From the NCBI GenBank assembly GCA_964496505.1, contig CAZBZV010000010.1:1-64000 (forward strand): a DNA stretch of 64,000 nucleotides. Direction: 5' to 3'. Below are positions 42,931 to 51,648 of the stretch, one piece after another. This DNA comes from JAABVY01 sp964496505 (GTDB taxonomy: Bacteria; Zixibacteria; MSB-5A5; JAABVY01). The notes beneath the pieces were generated by a model. The model ran no database searches. It worked only from the letters and a program-made list of their open reading frames with translations, and was not told where the DNA came from. Position 1 is the first letter of the stretch; each line of letters begins with the position of its first letter. Made by a program: the position numbers and the translations under genes.

Positions 42931-43278
42931 TCACATATAAGTGTAATAATCCGGATATTCCTCCGGGGGATACTTGAGCAAAGTTTTTTTATAGGTTCTA
43001 AGCAGGACTTTGTATTCAGGCCGGTCCAGATCCAATTCGCCTATTCCGGCCCGATGCAACATTAAACCGCCACAATGGATTATCGCGCGAATCCGAAGAT
43101 CCTCTTCATCAAAGCCGAAGTCCTCCATAAATTCCGGACAGATATGGCCGTAATCAGGGCAGCTCCGAGGATCATTATCTATAAGCGGCATGCCCTCGAT
43201 ATCCCGCTCAGGATTATTCGCATATTCATAAGGGCAATCATCATATATTTGACAAGGTAATGATATCTCTTCCTGCAT
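42931..43278 (-). CDS. Small Cys- and Asp/Glu-rich protein, unknown
   Basis: A 115-residue protein I do not recognise. It holds five Cys in an uneven pattern (C9, C15, C40, C47, C69), of which the first four are spaced like a metal or iron-sulfur site ('LPCQIYDDCPYEY', 'SCPDYGHICPEF'). No signal peptide or membrane span. It is encoded 17 bases downstream of the NimA-like flavin gene in the same direction. A metal-binding role is a guess. Confidence 0.55.
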   Translation of the reverse strand: MQEEISLPCQIYDDCPYEYANNPERDIEGMPLIDNDPRSCPDYGHICPEFMEDFGFDEEDLRIRAIIHCGGLMLHRAGIGELDLDRPEYKVLLRTYKKTLLKYPPEEYPDYYTYM

Positions 43279-43295
43279 AGGCGATCTCTATTTTT

Positions 43296-43799
43296 TTATC
43301 TATTCTTATCAGTCACTTCATGCGCGCGTTCGTCTGCGCCGACCTCGCGGCGTCCGGTCATCTCCTCGATATCAATCAGGATAATCCCGCACCTGATGGC
43401 GCTTTTAATATCATCATCCTCGGCCATAGTCCAGTTCAAGCGATTGTTGAAGTACTTGCGGTAGCGCTTGATCCATGTTAAGCGGTCCTGTGCTGATTCC
43501 ACGAAGCTGGCCTTGCCGTAAATAATCACCGAATGATAGCGGTAATGGCAGCGCTTTTCGGCGTGGTATTTAACTTTGTCCGGGTGCCTGTTGACCGCAA
43601 AACATACTGTGGGATTCTTTTTGATCAGTTCGAGTTTCTTACCGTTCATCGAGCAGTGCAGGACGATTCGTCCATCCATATAGGCATAGTTGATCGGTAC
43701 GACATACGGCTCGCCGTTATCGGACATTGCCAGATGCCCGACCTCTTCCTCGGCCAGAAGTTCTTTCATCCATCCCAGTTCAGTTACTTTTTCCGCCAT
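43296..43799 (-). CDS. Pyridoxamine 5'-phosphate oxidase-fold flavin protein (NimA-like)
   Basis: A 167-residue protein of the FMN-binding split-barrel fold. 'GHLAMSDNGEPYVVPINY' and 'LHCSMNGKKLELIKKNPTVCF' are the typical strands of NimA/5-nitroimidazole reductase-like proteins, where the first gives the flavin phosphate loop. 'VIIYGKASFVESAQDR' follows. Role in bacteria ranges from nitro-reduction to heme-linked proteins; no firm substrate. It sits after the sucCD2 terminator, upstream of a Cys-rich protein. Confidence 0.8.
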   Translation of the reverse strand: MAEKVTELGWMKELLAEEEVGHLAMSDNGEPYVVPINYAYMDGRIVLHCSMNGKKLELIKKNPTVCFAVNRHPDKVKYHAEKRCHYRYHSVIIYGKASFVESAQDRLTWIKRYRKYFNNRLNWTMAEDDDIKSAIRCGIILIDIEEMTGRREVGADERAHEVTDKNR

Positions 43800-43811
43800 C
43801 TCATATCCCCG

Positions 43812-43843
43812 GAAAAATAAGGCCGGGTTCTAAGCCCGGCCTT
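43812..43843 (-). terminator. Terminator after the second sucCD pair
   Basis: Minus strand: aaggccggg pairs with cccggcctt (9 bp, 7-base loop), followed by ATTTTTCC. Positioned 7-38 bases after the sucD2 stop at 43850. Confidence 0.8.
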
Positions 43844-43849
43844 TGCTAT

Positions 43850-44716
43850 TTATACGTTCAAGCCTTTCAAAATCTGCGGGATTTCGCTGAATGTTTTTGC
43901 CGGGTATGCTCCAGCATCCTCCAGTATGCGAAGTTTGCTGCGCGCAGTACCCATCGAACCTTCAACGATCGCGCCGGCATGCCCCATGCGCTTACCGGCC
44001 GGGGCATGGACTCCGCCGATCATAACCACCACAGGCGTTTTCAGTTTTTTTATCACAGGTGCGGCGCGTTCCTCATAAACACCGCCAATCTCTCCGCACA
44101 TAACCACTGCCTTGGTCTTGGGGTCGGCATCGAACATCTTCAGGATTTCATCAAAGGTCGATCCCAGAACCGGGTCGCCGCCCAGACCGACACATGTCGT
44201 CTCGCCGTAACCTGAACGTGTGAGAGTATCTGCAACATAATAAGTCAATGATCCGGAGCGAGAGACGGTCCCGACCCGTCCGGGCTTGAAGGCTATGTCG
44301 GGCATAATACCCAGGTTGGCCTCGCCGGGAGTCATAATACCGGCGGTATTTCCGCCCAGCACAGTCGCGCCATATTTTTTGGCCTCCTGGCGGACTTCCA
44401 TCATATCGTAGATGGGGATATGCTCCGGCACAACCACGATAAATTTTATTCCGGCCCAGATCGCCTCGATTGCGGCCTCCTTGACAAACGGAGCGGGAAG
44501 AAAGATCACTGAAGTATCGGCCTCGGTAGCGTCAATACATTCATCAACCGTGTCGAAAACCGGAAGGCCCTCAACCTCCTGACCGCCCTTGCCGGGGGAG
44601 GTACCGCCGACAATCTGGGTGCCGTACTCGAGCATCCGTTTGGTATGAAACTGCCCGGCCGAACCGGTAATGCCCTGCACCAGAATCTTCGATTCTTTAT
44701 CAACCAGAATAGCCAT
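43850..44716 (-). CDS. Succinyl-CoA synthetase-type alpha subunit, second copy
   Basis: A 288-residue CoA ligase alpha subunit with CoA domain 'ILVQGITGSAGQFHTKRM', 'GGNTAGIMTPGEANLGIMPD' and catalytic H246 ('GHAGAIVEGS'). It has no basic tail, unlike the sucD at 32559-33647, and differs through most positions, so the duplication is ancient. It is coupled to the beta subunit: the ATG lies on the last base of the beta stop (44716). The substrate may be succinate or a related acid (citrate, malate); this is not decided by sequence here. Confidence 0.85.
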   Translation of the reverse strand: MAILVDKESKILVQGITGSAGQFHTKRMLEYGTQIVGGTSPGKGGQEVEGLPVFDTVDECIDATEADTSVIFLPAPFVKEAAIEAIWAGIKFIVVVPEHIPIYDMMEVRQEAKKYGATVLGGNTAGIMTPGEANLGIMPDIAFKPGRVGTVSRSGSLTYYVADTLTRSGYGETTCVGLGGDPVLGSTFDEILKMFDADPKTKAVVMCGEIGGVYEERAAPVIKKLKTPVVVMIGGVHAPAGKRMGHAGAIVEGSMGTARSKLRILEDAGAYPAKTFSEIPQILKGLNV

Positions 44717-45906
44717 TACTCCGCCTCCTTTGCCAGTTCAACCGCTCGTTTGGAAATTTCCTCGATCGGAGTTTCGATACCATGAATCTCTATTTTTTCA
44801 AAAACCTCGGGAGTTTCCTCTTTGGCCTCCTCGAACATGCGCACGCCCTCCTGCCACATATTGCCGGTCATCCTGACCACCATCGGCTTGGAAAGGCCGT
44901 GCTCTCTCAGAAATGTAATAACGCCTTTGGCGAAATCATCGCAGCGCGAAATCCCTCCGAAGCGTGCCCCAAAGATAGCCTTAACATTGGGATTTTCATC
45001 GAGAAGAATCAGCATACGTGCCAGACGTTCCGGAGAGGGCCCGCCGCCGGAATCCATGAAATTGGCAGGCTTGCCTCCGAAATAGTGGATGAAGTCGTTG
45101 CCCATGATTCCGAATCCGGCGCCGCCGGGAAACATGCCGATGTCGCCATCGAGATCGAGATAGGGTATGCCCCATTCACGAGCCTGTTTCTCGCGCTCGG
45201 TCATCTCGCCTTCCTCGTGACGCTTCTCGATTCCCATCTCGGCCAGTTCCTTGTGACGGAAGAGCGCATCATCATCAACAGAAATCCGCGCATCAGCCGC
45301 CCAGAGCTTGCCGTCGGTGGTCTCGATCAATGGGTTGATTTCGGCCAGCTTGCAGTCGTAGGCCTTGAAGGCATTGTAGAGGCCGAGAATAATAGGCACC
45401 GAGGCCTTCAGCTTATCGCCGGTGAATCCCAGCTTCTTGCCGATTCCAAAGGCCTGGAAGCCGTGCATCTTCTCATCAATATCGAACTTTTCCTTAAAAA
45501 TCTTGTCTGGTGAGGTACGCGCAACCTCTTCGATATCGACTCCGCCCGAGGGCGATGCTATGAAAACCAGCTTGTAGTTGGCGCGGTCGATTGTAACCCC
45601 CAGATAATATTCTTTGGCGATATCCAGAAGCGGATCTACCAGAATCTTTTTAACATCATAGCCCTTGATTTTGGCGGCAAAGAGCTCCTCGGCAATGGTG
45701 TAGGCCTCATCAGGAGATTCCGCCTTTTTAATGCCGCCAGCCTTGCCCCGGCCGCCGGAGAGAATCTGAACTTTCAATACGGCTTTCCCTCCCAGTTCAC
45801 GTACTGCTGCGGCCGCATCCTCCGGCGAGGAGGCCAGTATACCCTCGGTTATAGGTATCTTCTTTTCTGCAAATAGTTTTTTGGCTTCAAATTCAAATAA
45901 TCGCAT
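44716..45906 (-). CDS. Succinyl-CoA synthetase-type beta subunit, second, divergent copy
   Basis: A 396-residue ATP-grasp protein. N-terminal 'LFEFEAKKLFAEKKIPITEG' and 'LSGGRGKAGGIKKAESPDEA' match the fold, and 'CKLAEINPLIETTDGKLWAADARISVDDDAL' is conserved. It departs from normal SucC in the phosphate/phospho-His loop, reading 'LDGDIGMFPGGAGFGIMGND' where SucC has 'L-GNIGC-VNGAGLAMATMD', and in 'FMDSGGGPSPER' for 'FLDIGGSSN'. Such changes are seen in archaeal-type and in malyl- or citryl-CoA ligases. A promoter and AAGGAAAAAGG site precede it. Substrate is therefore open. Confidence 0.8.
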   Translation of the reverse strand: MRLFEFEAKKLFAEKKIPITEGILASSPEDAAAAVRELGGKAVLKVQILSGGRGKAGGIKKAESPDEAYTIAEELFAAKIKGYDVKKILVDPLLDIAKEYYLGVTIDRANYKLVFIASPSGGVDIEEVARTSPDKIFKEKFDIDEKMHGFQAFGIGKKLGFTGDKLKASVPIILGLYNAFKAYDCKLAEINPLIETTDGKLWAADARISVDDDALFRHKELAEMGIEKRHEEGEMTEREKQAREWGIPYLDLDGDIGMFPGGAGFGIMGNDFIHYFGGKPANFMDSGGGPSPERLARMLILLDENPNVKAIFGARFGGISRCDDFAKGVITFLREHGLSKPMVVRMTGNMWQEGVRMFEEAKEETPEVFEKIEIHGIETPIEEISKRAVELAKEAE

Positions 45907-45941
45907 CCTTTTTCCTTTCCGTAGACGCTATTATCAAGCCG

Positions 45942-45971
45942 TATATATACACTTTCCAGATTTTTTTTCAA
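45942..45971 (-). promoter_or_regulatory. Promoter of the second sucCD pair
   Basis: Minus strand TTGAAA (45971-45966) and TATATA (two overlapping registers, 45942-45949), spacer 16 or 18. Start of transcription near 45936, with a leader of about 30 bases. A TTGACA farther upstream lacks a good partner -10. Confidence 0.5.
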
Positions 45972-46001
45972 CCGTTTTGTCAATCTAATTGCAATTCAAA
46001 C

Positions 46002-46043
46002 AAAAAAGAAACCGCCCATGCTCAGATAAGAGTGCAGGCGGTT
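46002..46043 (-). terminator. Terminator after the subtilase gene
   Basis: Minus strand: aaccgcc pairs with ggcggtt with an internal tgc/gca extension, followed by TTTCTTTTTTG. It closes the single-gene subtilase transcript and separates it from sucCD2. Confidence 0.75.
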
Positions 46044-46067
46044 CTTAAACTCATGTCCGGCTTTATC

Positions 46068-47768
46068 TTATTTCAGCTCATTATATTCCCTTTTGATCTT
46101 CACCAGCTTGACCACATCCTCGACCCCGGGGGCCTCGACATACATAAGGTAGATGCCATTGGCAAGCTCCTCGCCGCCGGCATTACGGCCATCCCAGTTA
46201 AAAACCGCATCGGGGCCACTGACATCCTGCTCCTCTTCCCAAACCTGGATGCCGTCAAGGGTATGTATGCTAACACGGGCTTTGCCCGCCTCAGTGACAG
46301 AAACATTGACTTGAATATTGGTTTGAAACGGATTGGGGAAGGCCAGAATATCGCCCTCGAATTCAGGCGGTTCAAAACCGACTGCGGCCTGGATATCGAT
46401 TATACCATAACCGTAGTTATTGTTGGGATAAGTCATACCGCCTACCTGACGGGCGGTTGTCCTGAGCCTGTTGATTAGCTCGAATGACGTAATTTCCGGG
46501 TCACTTTCAATCAGCAATGCCGCTGCTCCGGCCGCCAGGGGTGCGGCAAATGATGTCCCCGAACCACGCCTGTAACTATCGGTCGTATAGCTGGCAATAT
46601 ACACACCTGAACTGTTGGCGCAAACATCAGGCTTGATACGGCCATCGGCAGTAGGGCCGCGCGAGGATGAATACCAGATATTGTCATCGATCAGCACGCC
46701 GCCGATCGCAAGCACATAATCACCATCAGCCGGCGTCAGAATAGTGGTCGCTCCGGGACCTTCATTGCCTGCAGCAACTATGACATTCATGCCTTTCTCC
46801 ACCGCCAGATCAGAGGCGATTGTAATTGCCGCAGTATTGCCGTCAAGATCATCCTGGGTATACCATTTGATATATCCCAGCGAAGCCGAGGCTATGCGGC
46901 AGCCGATAGAATCCGCCCATTCCAGAGCAGCGATGAAATTATCTTCCTCCACTTCGATCTCATCATCGACAATCTCGGTCTTAGCCAGGCAATAGGTGGC
47001 GTTATAAGCCGGACCGATCAATTCACCCGGTGCATACCCGCCCATTACACCCAGGACCGCTGTGCCGTGCGAACGCTGGGAGGTGAAATCGTCCTTCACG
47101 TCAGTATCATCATTGATAAAATCATAGGTCGCTTCGATATCCATATTCATAAAGGCGGGATGATCGGGATCAAAGCCTGTATCGAATACGGCAATTAAAA
47201 CGCCCTCCCCGCTGTAACCCAGATTATGTACCGCAGGCACATTAATCTGCTCAAGCTGTTCGAATGACTGCCCGTAGTCGAGATCGAAAGTTTGATCTAT
47301 TTTGGGCAACGCATCCCCCGGACTCTCGTATGCCGGAATATCGCGCCTGTAAGTCCTTACCGGTTTAATTGAATCCACAAAATCCAGCGATGGCAGATTT
47401 TCTATTGTAATCTGCTCCGAGGTTACCGAGGCGGCATTCAGCCATTTAGTGGTTCGATGAACCTCGAGCCCCAGCGATTTTAAGCTGTCGATATAGGGTC
47501 GATGTACCTCGAGGTCGGTAAAATCGAATAAGCGTTCCCGCTCCTCAACCGCGTCACGTTTACGGAGATTGGGAATGGTTGCCTTTCTTTGAAGAGCTTC
47601 CAGCCTGGCATCTACTTCATCTTCAGAAAGCTCTCCCTTGTCGCTGAAAAATACCCAGTATTTCTGCTGATCCTGAATCTGCTGGAAATCCTGTCCCTGA
47701 AGCGCGGTTCTCGGCAAAACAAATAACAGAATCAGAGAAAGGCTGCTTATAAAAATCCTGCTGTTCAT
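46068..47768 (-). CDS. Secreted subtilisin-like (S8) protease with C-terminal sorting domain
   Basis: A 566-residue serine protease. Signal peptide (1-24), propeptide about 25-165, catalytic domain with D196 ('VFDTGFDP'), H234 ('SHGTAVLG') and S406 ('GTSFAAP'), then a FlgD-like type A sorting domain from about 480 ('AFPNPFQTN', 'VSIHTLDGIQVWEE', 'LANGIYLMYV', final Lys-rich KREYNELK). The three sorting-domain motifs match those of the M6 protease and PorU-like protein, so it is a probable substrate of the same export route although encoded 27 kb away. A -10 TATAAT (47875-47870) lies 100 bases upstream; GAGG precedes the ATG. Confidence 0.9.
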   Translation of the reverse strand: MNSRIFISSLSLILLFVLPRTALQGQDFQQIQDQQKYWVFFSDKGELSEDEVDARLEALQRKATIPNLRKRDAVEERERLFDFTDLEVHRPYIDSLKSLGLEVHRTTKWLNAASVTSEQITIENLPSLDFVDSIKPVRTYRRDIPAYESPGDALPKIDQTFDLDYGQSFEQLEQINVPAVHNLGYSGEGVLIAVFDTGFDPDHPAFMNMDIEATYDFINDDTDVKDDFTSQRSHGTAVLGVMGGYAPGELIGPAYNATYCLAKTEIVDDEIEVEEDNFIAALEWADSIGCRIASASLGYIKWYTQDDLDGNTAAITIASDLAVEKGMNVIVAAGNEGPGATTILTPADGDYVLAIGGVLIDDNIWYSSSRGPTADGRIKPDVCANSSGVYIASYTTDSYRRGSGTSFAAPLAAGAAALLIESDPEITSFELINRLRTTARQVGGMTYPNNNYGYGIIDIQAAVGFEPPEFEGDILAFPNPFQTNIQVNVSVTEAGKARVSIHTLDGIQVWEEEQDVSGPDAVFNWDGRNAGGEELANGIYLMYVEAPGVEDVVKLVKIKREYNELK

Positions 47769-47948
47769 ATATTCCTCTATCGGCTAAGTATTTCTTCTTA
47801 TTAGAGATGCGGTTCGAGAGGGTTCATTTATAGAAACGTTATTAATCCAATAAGTGTTCATTTTCGAATATTATAACAGAATATGCCCTCTGCAGATTCA
47901 AGAAATTTCACCAAAAAGCCAATATCTAAGAAGAGATGAGATTTTACT

Positions 47949-48854
47949 CTATCTCCTGTTGATGACTAATTCCCTGAGGCCGGGGGAGATATCCAGAATC
48001 AATGAGCTGTCACGAGGGATTAATGTATCGGCCACCAGGTCATCCCCGATTTCGAAATAGCCCAGATCCTCGGTCAGGTAAAACGGCATACGGTTACCGT
48101 CACGTATAATAACATTATACATCTCAGGCATTTCCACTCTCAGCCGGGATTTATTCAAATCAAGCAGGACCGGCTCGCGGGGTATCTTTTCGCCAAATTG
48201 AAGCACAACATCATAACATCGCTCGCAGTCCAGATCGAGCGATTTAATATCCAGACCCGCCATTCTTAAATAACAGTATCCTTTTTCGGATTTGAGGTAA
48301 AGATCGAGCGGGTTATCGGGCGGAACAGCCAGTTTCCAGATCGGCAGCTCATCCCGCTTGAAAACCTTGAGCCATCTGTACTCCTGATGATCAAGCCGGA
48401 GCGTAGCCCTGCCGCCATCATCCCGATAGGAATACACAGGTCTTAATGATTCATGGTTGTACTGGAATTCGATTTCAGAGGCAAGATGATCTTCCAGGGT
48501 GAAATCCCTGTACGAAAAATCGGCGTTTATCTCCAATGTGCCAGTTTCATCAGCCAGAACCTCCTCGATAGTACCCGATTCGCGCTCAATCGTCTGACCA
48601 GTGGTGACCTGCTCCCAGTAAGGAGCAACGGCATAGGCAGCAGCAAGTATTATCAGAATTGACGACAGATAAGCCATACCCGAAAGCTTGCTCTTGGAGA
48701 AAATCATCTGGATGCCAATAGCGATCAAAAGCACAGGCCATAAATCCCACAGCCTGAGGAAAACGTCCGCCGGTAAGCGGCCGGTTGTCCATCCCAGAGC
48801 GACCAAGCCGATTATAATGAATATCAGACCCCAGTTAAGACTACCCGCATGCAT
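47949..48854 (-). CDS. LiaF-/DUF5668-type membrane protein with toastrack-like C-terminus
   Basis: A 301-residue protein with an N-terminal block of two or three membrane spans ('WGLIFIIIGLVALGW', 'LWPVLLIAIGIQMIF', 'AYLSSILIILAAAYAVA'), the DUF5668 / LiaI-LiaF module, and a soluble beta-rich C-terminal part (about 100-301) with 'LEINADFSYRDF' and 'LDLYLKSEKGYCYLRM' repeats like LiaF toastrack domains. It overlaps in context with the upstream PspC gene (stop 48856, start 48854), so the two are one unit. In Firmicutes such proteins damp envelope-stress signalling; here the partner system is unknown. Confidence 0.72.
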   Translation of the reverse strand: MHAGSLNWGLIFIIIGLVALGWTTGRLPADVFLRLWDLWPVLLIAIGIQMIFSKSKLSGMAYLSSILIILAAAYAVAPYWEQVTTGQTIERESGTIEEVLADETGTLEINADFSYRDFTLEDHLASEIEFQYNHESLRPVYSYRDDGGRATLRLDHQEYRWLKVFKRDELPIWKLAVPPDNPLDLYLKSEKGYCYLRMAGLDIKSLDLDCERCYDVVLQFGEKIPREPVLLDLNKSRLRVEMPEMYNVIIRDGNRMPFYLTEDLGYFEIGDDLVADTLIPRDSSLILDISPGLRELVINRR

Positions 48855-48855
48855 C

Positions 48856-49248
48856 TCACTGCTCCTTTTTTGAGCCCATGGCTTTGTAGATTAAAAACGC
48901 CCCGATTATTATCAATGCGGCCGGCCATATATGACCGAAGGAAAGCCATCCCCAGATTCTGGTAATCAGGAATGCTGCTCCGATTATAATCAATGCCAGC
49001 CCCGGAAGATATTTCATCATAGCCTCGCTTTCCTCTTTCGAGGGCGGTTCGGCAACCTCATTGGCGGGACGCATGGGCACGATTATCCAGGCTATGATAT
49101 AGGCGATTACCCCGGTGCCTCCGGCGGGAATCAGCAGCAGGAATATTATGCGCACAATTACCGGATCGATATTGAAATACTCGCCCAATCCGCCGCAAAC
49201 CCCGGCAATGATATTTGATTCTCTTGACCTGTAGAGCTTTTTCATCAA
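48856..49248 (-). CDS. PspC-domain membrane protein
   Basis: A 130-residue protein. N-terminal PspC domain ('KKLYRSRESNIIAGVCGGLGEYFNIDPVIVRIIF') with a first span ('IIFLLLIPAGGTGVIAYIIAWIIV') then a LiaI-like pair of spans ('LALIIIGAAFLI', 'IWPAALIIIGAFLIY'). PspC proteins sense inner membrane stress and toggle the phage-shock response in enterobacteria; PspA was not found in this window. AGGAGG precedes the ATG. The gene is coupled to the LiaF-like gene below it. Confidence 0.85.
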   Translation of the reverse strand: MMKKLYRSRESNIIAGVCGGLGEYFNIDPVIVRIIFLLLIPAGGTGVIAYIIAWIIVPMRPANEVAEPPSKEESEAMMKYLPGLALIIIGAAFLITRIWGWLSFGHIWPAALIIIGAFLIYKAMGSKKEQ

Positions 49249-49325
49249 CTCCTCCTCGTTAATATTATGCTATACGGAGAGGATTCCTGAATGTTAGAGA
49301 AACAGATTATGCGGAAAGAGTCAAG

Positions 49326-49365
49326 ATAAAAAAGTACTGCCGGATTTCCATGTCCGGCAGTACTT
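49326..49365 (-). terminator. Strong terminator after pcm
   Basis: Minus strand: aagtactgccgga pairs with tccggcagtactt, 13 perfect base pairs with an 8-base loop, then TTTTTT. It lies about 130 bases after the pcm stop. Confidence 0.88.
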
Positions 49366-49493
49366 GATAACCATTTTTGCCGAATTCCATTTCAGCATAA
49401 CCAATGGATAGCATAATTTCAAAGCAGTCGAACTCAAATTACTATGCACAAAAACAGAGTCAACTAAAACAATTAAAAAAAGGAATAGACCCC

Positions 49494-50237
49494 TTAGTCT
49501 TTTTCCTGGGCTTTGCCGGTCATCGGTACGAAGCGCACCGCTATTCCGGTCTTCTTTCTGAGGCCGTCCTCGGTCTTCTCATAAAGTGTCAGGTACTGGT
49601 AAATACTTCCCACCGGAATTACCAGGCGGCCGCCCATGGCAAGTTGATCTATAAGCGGCTGGGGGACATGATCCGGTGCGGCGGTTACAATGACCGCATC
49701 ATAGGGCGCCGCCTCCTCATATCCCTGATAGCCGTCGCCATGCATGACCTTGACATTGTTATAACCGATTGAGTCGAGAATCTCGCTGGCACGGTCGGCC
49801 AGGGGTTTGACGATTTCAATCGTATAGACCGAATCGGCAATCTCGGCCAGAACTGCGGCCTGGTAGCCGGAACCGGTGCCGACCTCGAGAACTTTCTCAC
49901 CAGGCTGTATGTCAATAAGATCCGTCATCAAGGCCACAATATAGGGTTGAGATATGGTCTGATTGTGCCCGATTGGAAGGGGACCGTCCTCGTATGAACG
50001 GCTGCGATAGGTCTCCGGTACAAACAGATGACGGGGGACAGAACGGAGCGCGTCAAGAACAACATCGTTGTCGATACCGCGGGGTTCGATCTGGTTCTCG
50101 ACCATACGAATCCGTTCTTCATAGAATTTATCGGTGTTTTCGCTTTTATCACTCACAGTGTCGGCAGCCTCCTCCTTTGACCTACATGCTGTTACCAGAA
50201 CAGCAAACAAAATGACAAAAGATACGAATATCTTCAT
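49494..50237 (-). CDS. pcm: Protein-L-isoaspartate O-methyltransferase, lipoprotein form
   Basis: A 247-residue repair methyltransferase. The PCMT fold is full: 'FVPETYRSRSYEDGPLPIGHNQTISQPYIVALMTDL', the SAM motif 'VLEVGTGSGYQAAVLAEIA' and 'DAVIVTAAPDHVPQ'. Ahead of it the first 18 residues form a lipoprotein signal ending in the lipobox V-T-A-C18. A charged linker (20-37) then leads to the enzyme. Most Pcm proteins are cytosolic. The exported form needs SAM outside the cytoplasm or a cytoplasmic side that the anchor does not allow; this is unexplained. The promoter is leaderless (50243-50271). Confidence 0.88.
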   Translation of the reverse strand: MKIFVSFVILFAVLVTACRSKEEAADTVSDKSENTDKFYEERIRMVENQIEPRGIDNDVVLDALRSVPRHLFVPETYRSRSYEDGPLPIGHNQTISQPYIVALMTDLIDIQPGEKVLEVGTGSGYQAAVLAEIADSVYTIEIVKPLADRASEILDSIGYNNVKVMHGDGYQGYEEAAPYDAVIVTAAPDHVPQPLIDQLAMGGRLVIPVGSIYQYLTLYEKTEDGLRKKTGIAVRFVPMTGKAQEKD

Positions 50238-50242
50238 GCTTT

Positions 50243-50271
50243 ATTGTAAGGAATATATGCCTGTGTGTCAA
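50243..50271 (-). promoter_or_regulatory. Promoter of pcm, predicted leaderless
   Basis: TTGACA (50271-50266), 17-base spacer, TACAAT (50248-50243) on the minus strand. The ATG starts 6 bases after the -10 box (50237). No ribosome site precedes it. Confidence 0.68.
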
Positions 50272-50292
50272 TACGTAACGAATGAAAGAGCG

Positions 50293-51648
50293 CTACTTCA
50301 GTCTCATATACTGCCGCAGGGAATCATTGTAATCGCGGTACCGGGGAAAGGTTATCGCACGGCTTCCCATCGCCTGCTTTAAAAGCATTTCAGTCCTGAG
50401 CATATCAGCTTCAGATTTGGTGAGCTTTACGATTTCAAGCGACTTTTCAATAATTTCCTGTAAGAGGGCTGCTTTTATTTCGGAATTGGTTTCGATATTG
50501 TAGGCCTCGATCAAGCTGTCCCCCTCAGCACGCAGGATAATTTCAGCGGAATCCTCTATCTCAGTTTCGGTCATTGTAATACCCTCGGGCTGAGCAGCCT
50601 TGTATTGCGCGGGCGGCTGCTCTGAGAAGGAATATTCATTCAATGCCAGATAGGGGAAGTCATCGAGCTGTAATGCAAACCCGATTGAATCAGTTATTAT
50701 GGCATCGGATTCGGAATCCAGCATGTCCGCATATTCTTCTGCCATCCTTGAGCGGGCTGTATCGGGCACAGCTATAACCTCGTCATGCATTGTCGCTATA
50801 GAGATCCGCTCTTCTCTTTCGGCTTTATGAAGCTTGGAACGTATAGGCGCAGGTGAATCGATCTCAATAGGAGCAGGTACAGGAGGTGGCGGCTGTATGT
50901 GAGGCATTGCCAGAGCAGCCTCACCGGAAGCCTGTTTATCCCCCTTGCTTTCAGGGACAGCTTTTGTGCCCGGCTCTTTCTTTTCTGTTGGCTCGGGCTC
51001 TCCTGCAGCTTTGACATCATCCTCCAGAAGCTCCGGCACCGTCGGCGGGGTTTGGTCAGTCTCGGCCAAATCCTCCACCTCGTCCTTTCTGGCCTCGTTT
51101 AAATCCAGCTCCTCGGCCGAAATGGCGCCCGTACCTTCAAACTCGCCGCCAAAGGCCGAATCTGCCATTTTCTCGAACTCCGATCGTCTTTCGCCTGAGG
51201 GCGGAGCTTCCTCCAAATCCAGCACCGCCGGGCTTTTATCCATATACATAACTTCATCAGCGCCTGTATCGAGCACACGAAAACCCTTGATCAGATGCCA
51301 GCTTACCATAAACGCCATTAATAATATTGTAGCCGAGGCGGCGATTTTCATGAATCTATTGAAGGAGAAGTACTTTTCCTTGAAACCTACCCATGAGCTT
51401 TTATACTCCGGGATTTTCTCGATACGCTTATTGATGCGCGATTCCAGACCCTCCCAGTAACCCTCGGGAAGCTCCGGCAGAAGCTCGCCCTTGGCGGTGT
51501 AATCCAGAGTCTTATAAGCCTCAAGCTCTTCGGCCTTTTCCGGATTCTCGGCCAGGAATTTCTCGAATTCCTCAGCCTCTCTCTCACCCAGACGGCCGTC
51601 GAGATAGAGGTTCAGATATTTCTCAAAATCTTTATCGTTATCATTCAT
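50293..51648 (-). CDS. Putative anti-sigma factor, single-span membrane protein
   Basis: A 451-residue protein. Residues 1-70 are an acidic helical region of the kind seen in ECF anti-sigma factors ('FEKYLNLYLDGRLGEREAEEFEKFLAENPEKAEELEAYK'), but the zinc signature HxxxCxxC of zinc-type anti-sigma proteins is absent. One membrane span lies about residues 97-117 ('FMKIAASATILLMAFMVSWHLI'), then a long Pro/Glu-rich, periplasmic part. It begins on the last 4 bases of the ECF sigma gene (ATGA), the usual pairing. Release of sigma on an envelope signal is inferred from this organisation. Confidence 0.7.
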   Translation of the reverse strand: MNDNDKDFEKYLNLYLDGRLGEREAEEFEKFLAENPEKAEELEAYKTLDYTAKGELLPELPEGYWEGLESRINKRIEKIPEYKSSWVGFKEKYFSFNRFMKIAASATILLMAFMVSWHLIKGFRVLDTGADEVMYMDKSPAVLDLEEAPPSGERRSEFEKMADSAFGGEFEGTGAISAEELDLNEARKDEVEDLAETDQTPPTVPELLEDDVKAAGEPEPTEKKEPGTKAVPESKGDKQASGEAALAMPHIQPPPPVPAPIEIDSPAPIRSKLHKAEREERISIATMHDEVIAVPDTARSRMAEEYADMLDSESDAIITDSIGFALQLDDFPYLALNEYSFSEQPPAQYKAAQPEGITMTETEIEDSAEIILRAEGDSLIEAYNIETNSEIKAALLQEIIEKSLEIVKLTKSEADMLRTEMLLKQAMGSRAITFPRYRDYNDSLRQYMRLK

